Assembly (NCBI GenBank): GCA_036000965.1
Contig: DASYUT010000048.1
Coordinates: 27,760-91,759 of the forward strand
DNA length: 64,000 nt
Origin: Actinomycetes bacterium
Lineage (GTDB): Bacteria > Actinomycetota > CALGFH01
Direction of reading: 5' to 3'
The notes beneath the pieces were generated by a model that saw only the letters and a program-made list of their open reading frames with translations, was not told the DNA's origin and made no database searches. Shown in pieces: positions 63,056 to 64,000 of the stretch. Numbering within the stretch: position 1 is the first letter of the stretch; each line of letters opens with the position of its first letter. Position numbers and translations under genes: made by a program.

Positions 63056-63707
63056 GGCTGCTGCGGCGCAAGTCGCGCACGTTCGAGATCCAGGTGCAGG
63101 ACATGACGCTGCACGTCCAGGCGGCGACGGACGTGGACGAGGAGTCGCGAGCCGCAGCTCTGTCCTTCTGGGAGGTCCTGCACGCCTACACGATCCGCAA
63201 CCCCGACTTCCGCGCGTCGAAGCGCCCCGTCGCCGTCCCCGACGACGCTCCCGAGATCGTGCGGGAGATGGCCGCAGCGGCGGGTCGCGCCAGCGTCGGA
63301 CCGATGTTCTCGTTCCAGGGCGCCGTGACCGACCACGTCGGGCGGTTCCTCGCCCGCGAGGTGCACGAGGTGACGGTGAACTGCGGCGGGGACTACTTCA
63401 TCCAGTCGCGCCGGCGGCAGAAGCTCACCGTCTACAAGCGGCCCGGCTCCTCGGTCGCCGTGGTGGTTCCGTCGAGCCGGCGCGGGATCGGCGTCTCGAT
63501 GACGACCACGGGCGGGCGCGCGGCCGTCGACGGCCTCGCCGTCCTGGCGGAGTCCTGCATGCTGGCGAGCGCGGCCGCGGCCGGCGTTCGGGCGATCCTT
63601 CCGAAGGAGAACGGCCTGCAGGGCGCGATGGAGTACCTCCATCGCGTCCCGGGCGTGATCGGCGGCGTCGTGTTCGTGGGCGAGCGCATCGGGATGGCGG
63701 GCGGCTT

Positions 63708-63723
<16 letters not shown>
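63052..63723 (+). CDS. UPF0280-family (ApbE-like) protein
   Basis: A 223-residue protein of UPF0280/COG2122, which is distantly related to ApbE flavin transferases. FSFQGAVTDHVGRFLAREVH, EVTVNCGGDYFIQSRR and VPSSRRGIGVSMTTTGGRAA carry the family pattern; VNCGGDYF is the counterpart of the ApbE NxGGD motif and would bind a nucleotide such as FAD. GTG 63052 lacks a ribosome-binding site; a hairpin and a six-codon ORF precede it and overlap it. Function is not established. Confidence 0.8.

Positions 63724-64000
<277 letters not shown>

Overview
The window is high-GC actinobacterial DNA. From argS at 19.3 kb to atpC at 45.5 kb the gene order argS-hom-thrC-thrB-rho-rpmE-prfA-prmC-Sua5-phosphatase-glyA-wecA-like-atpI-atpBEFHAGDC, followed by murA, is the one known from Mycobacterium and Streptomyces chromosomes. 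GTG starts, 4-bp start/stop overlaps and leaderless-looking promoters fit the same phylum. No species can be named from sequence alone.

Region 1 (1 to about 18.5 kb) is a decaying accessory island. It holds small stress or detoxification genes (a flavin-binding split-barrel protein, a TetR regulator, a broken flavin monooxygenase, a YCII protein with its ECF42-type sigma factor, a dihydrofolate-reductase-like protein with a divergent ArsR-type regulator, a multicopper oxidase coupled to a flavoprotein, a metallo-beta-lactamase-fold protein, an SDR). Between them lie mobile-element debris: two IS5-like remnants, a complete ISKra4-type element with 24-bp inverted repeats, an ISAs1-like tail, a frameshifted IS110 transposase and a serine-recombinase tail. 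Many reading frames here are broken. The island ends at an intact tRNA-Arg(CCG), and another tRNA half lies inside it, so repeated tRNA-targeted integration is likely.

Region 2 (18.5 to about 42.1 kb) is conserved chromosome: a CheY-like regulator, argS, threonine biosynthesis, a glycogen-debranching-type enzyme, rho with a large disordered insert, L31, a DUF1385 membrane protein, release factor 1 and its methylase, Sua5, a small tyrosine phosphatase, glyA, a polyprenyl-phosphate sugar transferase and the start of the F-ATP synthase operon. Its spacers carry an unusual number of short tandem duplications.

Region 3 (about 42.1 to 64 kb) continues the synteny without a gap, but codon use changes inside atpA: Leu CTG falls away, and Ala GCG, Thr ACG, Arg CGA and Gly GGA rise. 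This is either a recombination joint or a metagenome-assembly chimera made at a conserved stretch. The region carries the rest of the ATP synthase, murA coupled to two membrane proteins, two SCP2-like proteins around a zinc alcohol dehydrogenase, the chaperone GTPase and large subunit of a B12-dependent acyl-CoA mutase, a Ni/Co transporter facing a Fur-family regulator, an enoyl-CoA hydratase, a PabB-PabC fusion, both electron-transfer-flavoprotein subunits, mnmA, an UPF0280 protein and the start of ligA.

I found no clear candidate for a wholly new multi-gene system. The most useful leads are the switch inside atpA, the mutase/metal-transport/Fur cluster with its shared DNA motif, the acyl-CoA mutase with an altered substrate-binding residue, a leaderless six-codon leader ORF before the UPF0280 gene, the spacer duplications, and the multicopper oxidase with a built-in heavy-metal-binding module.
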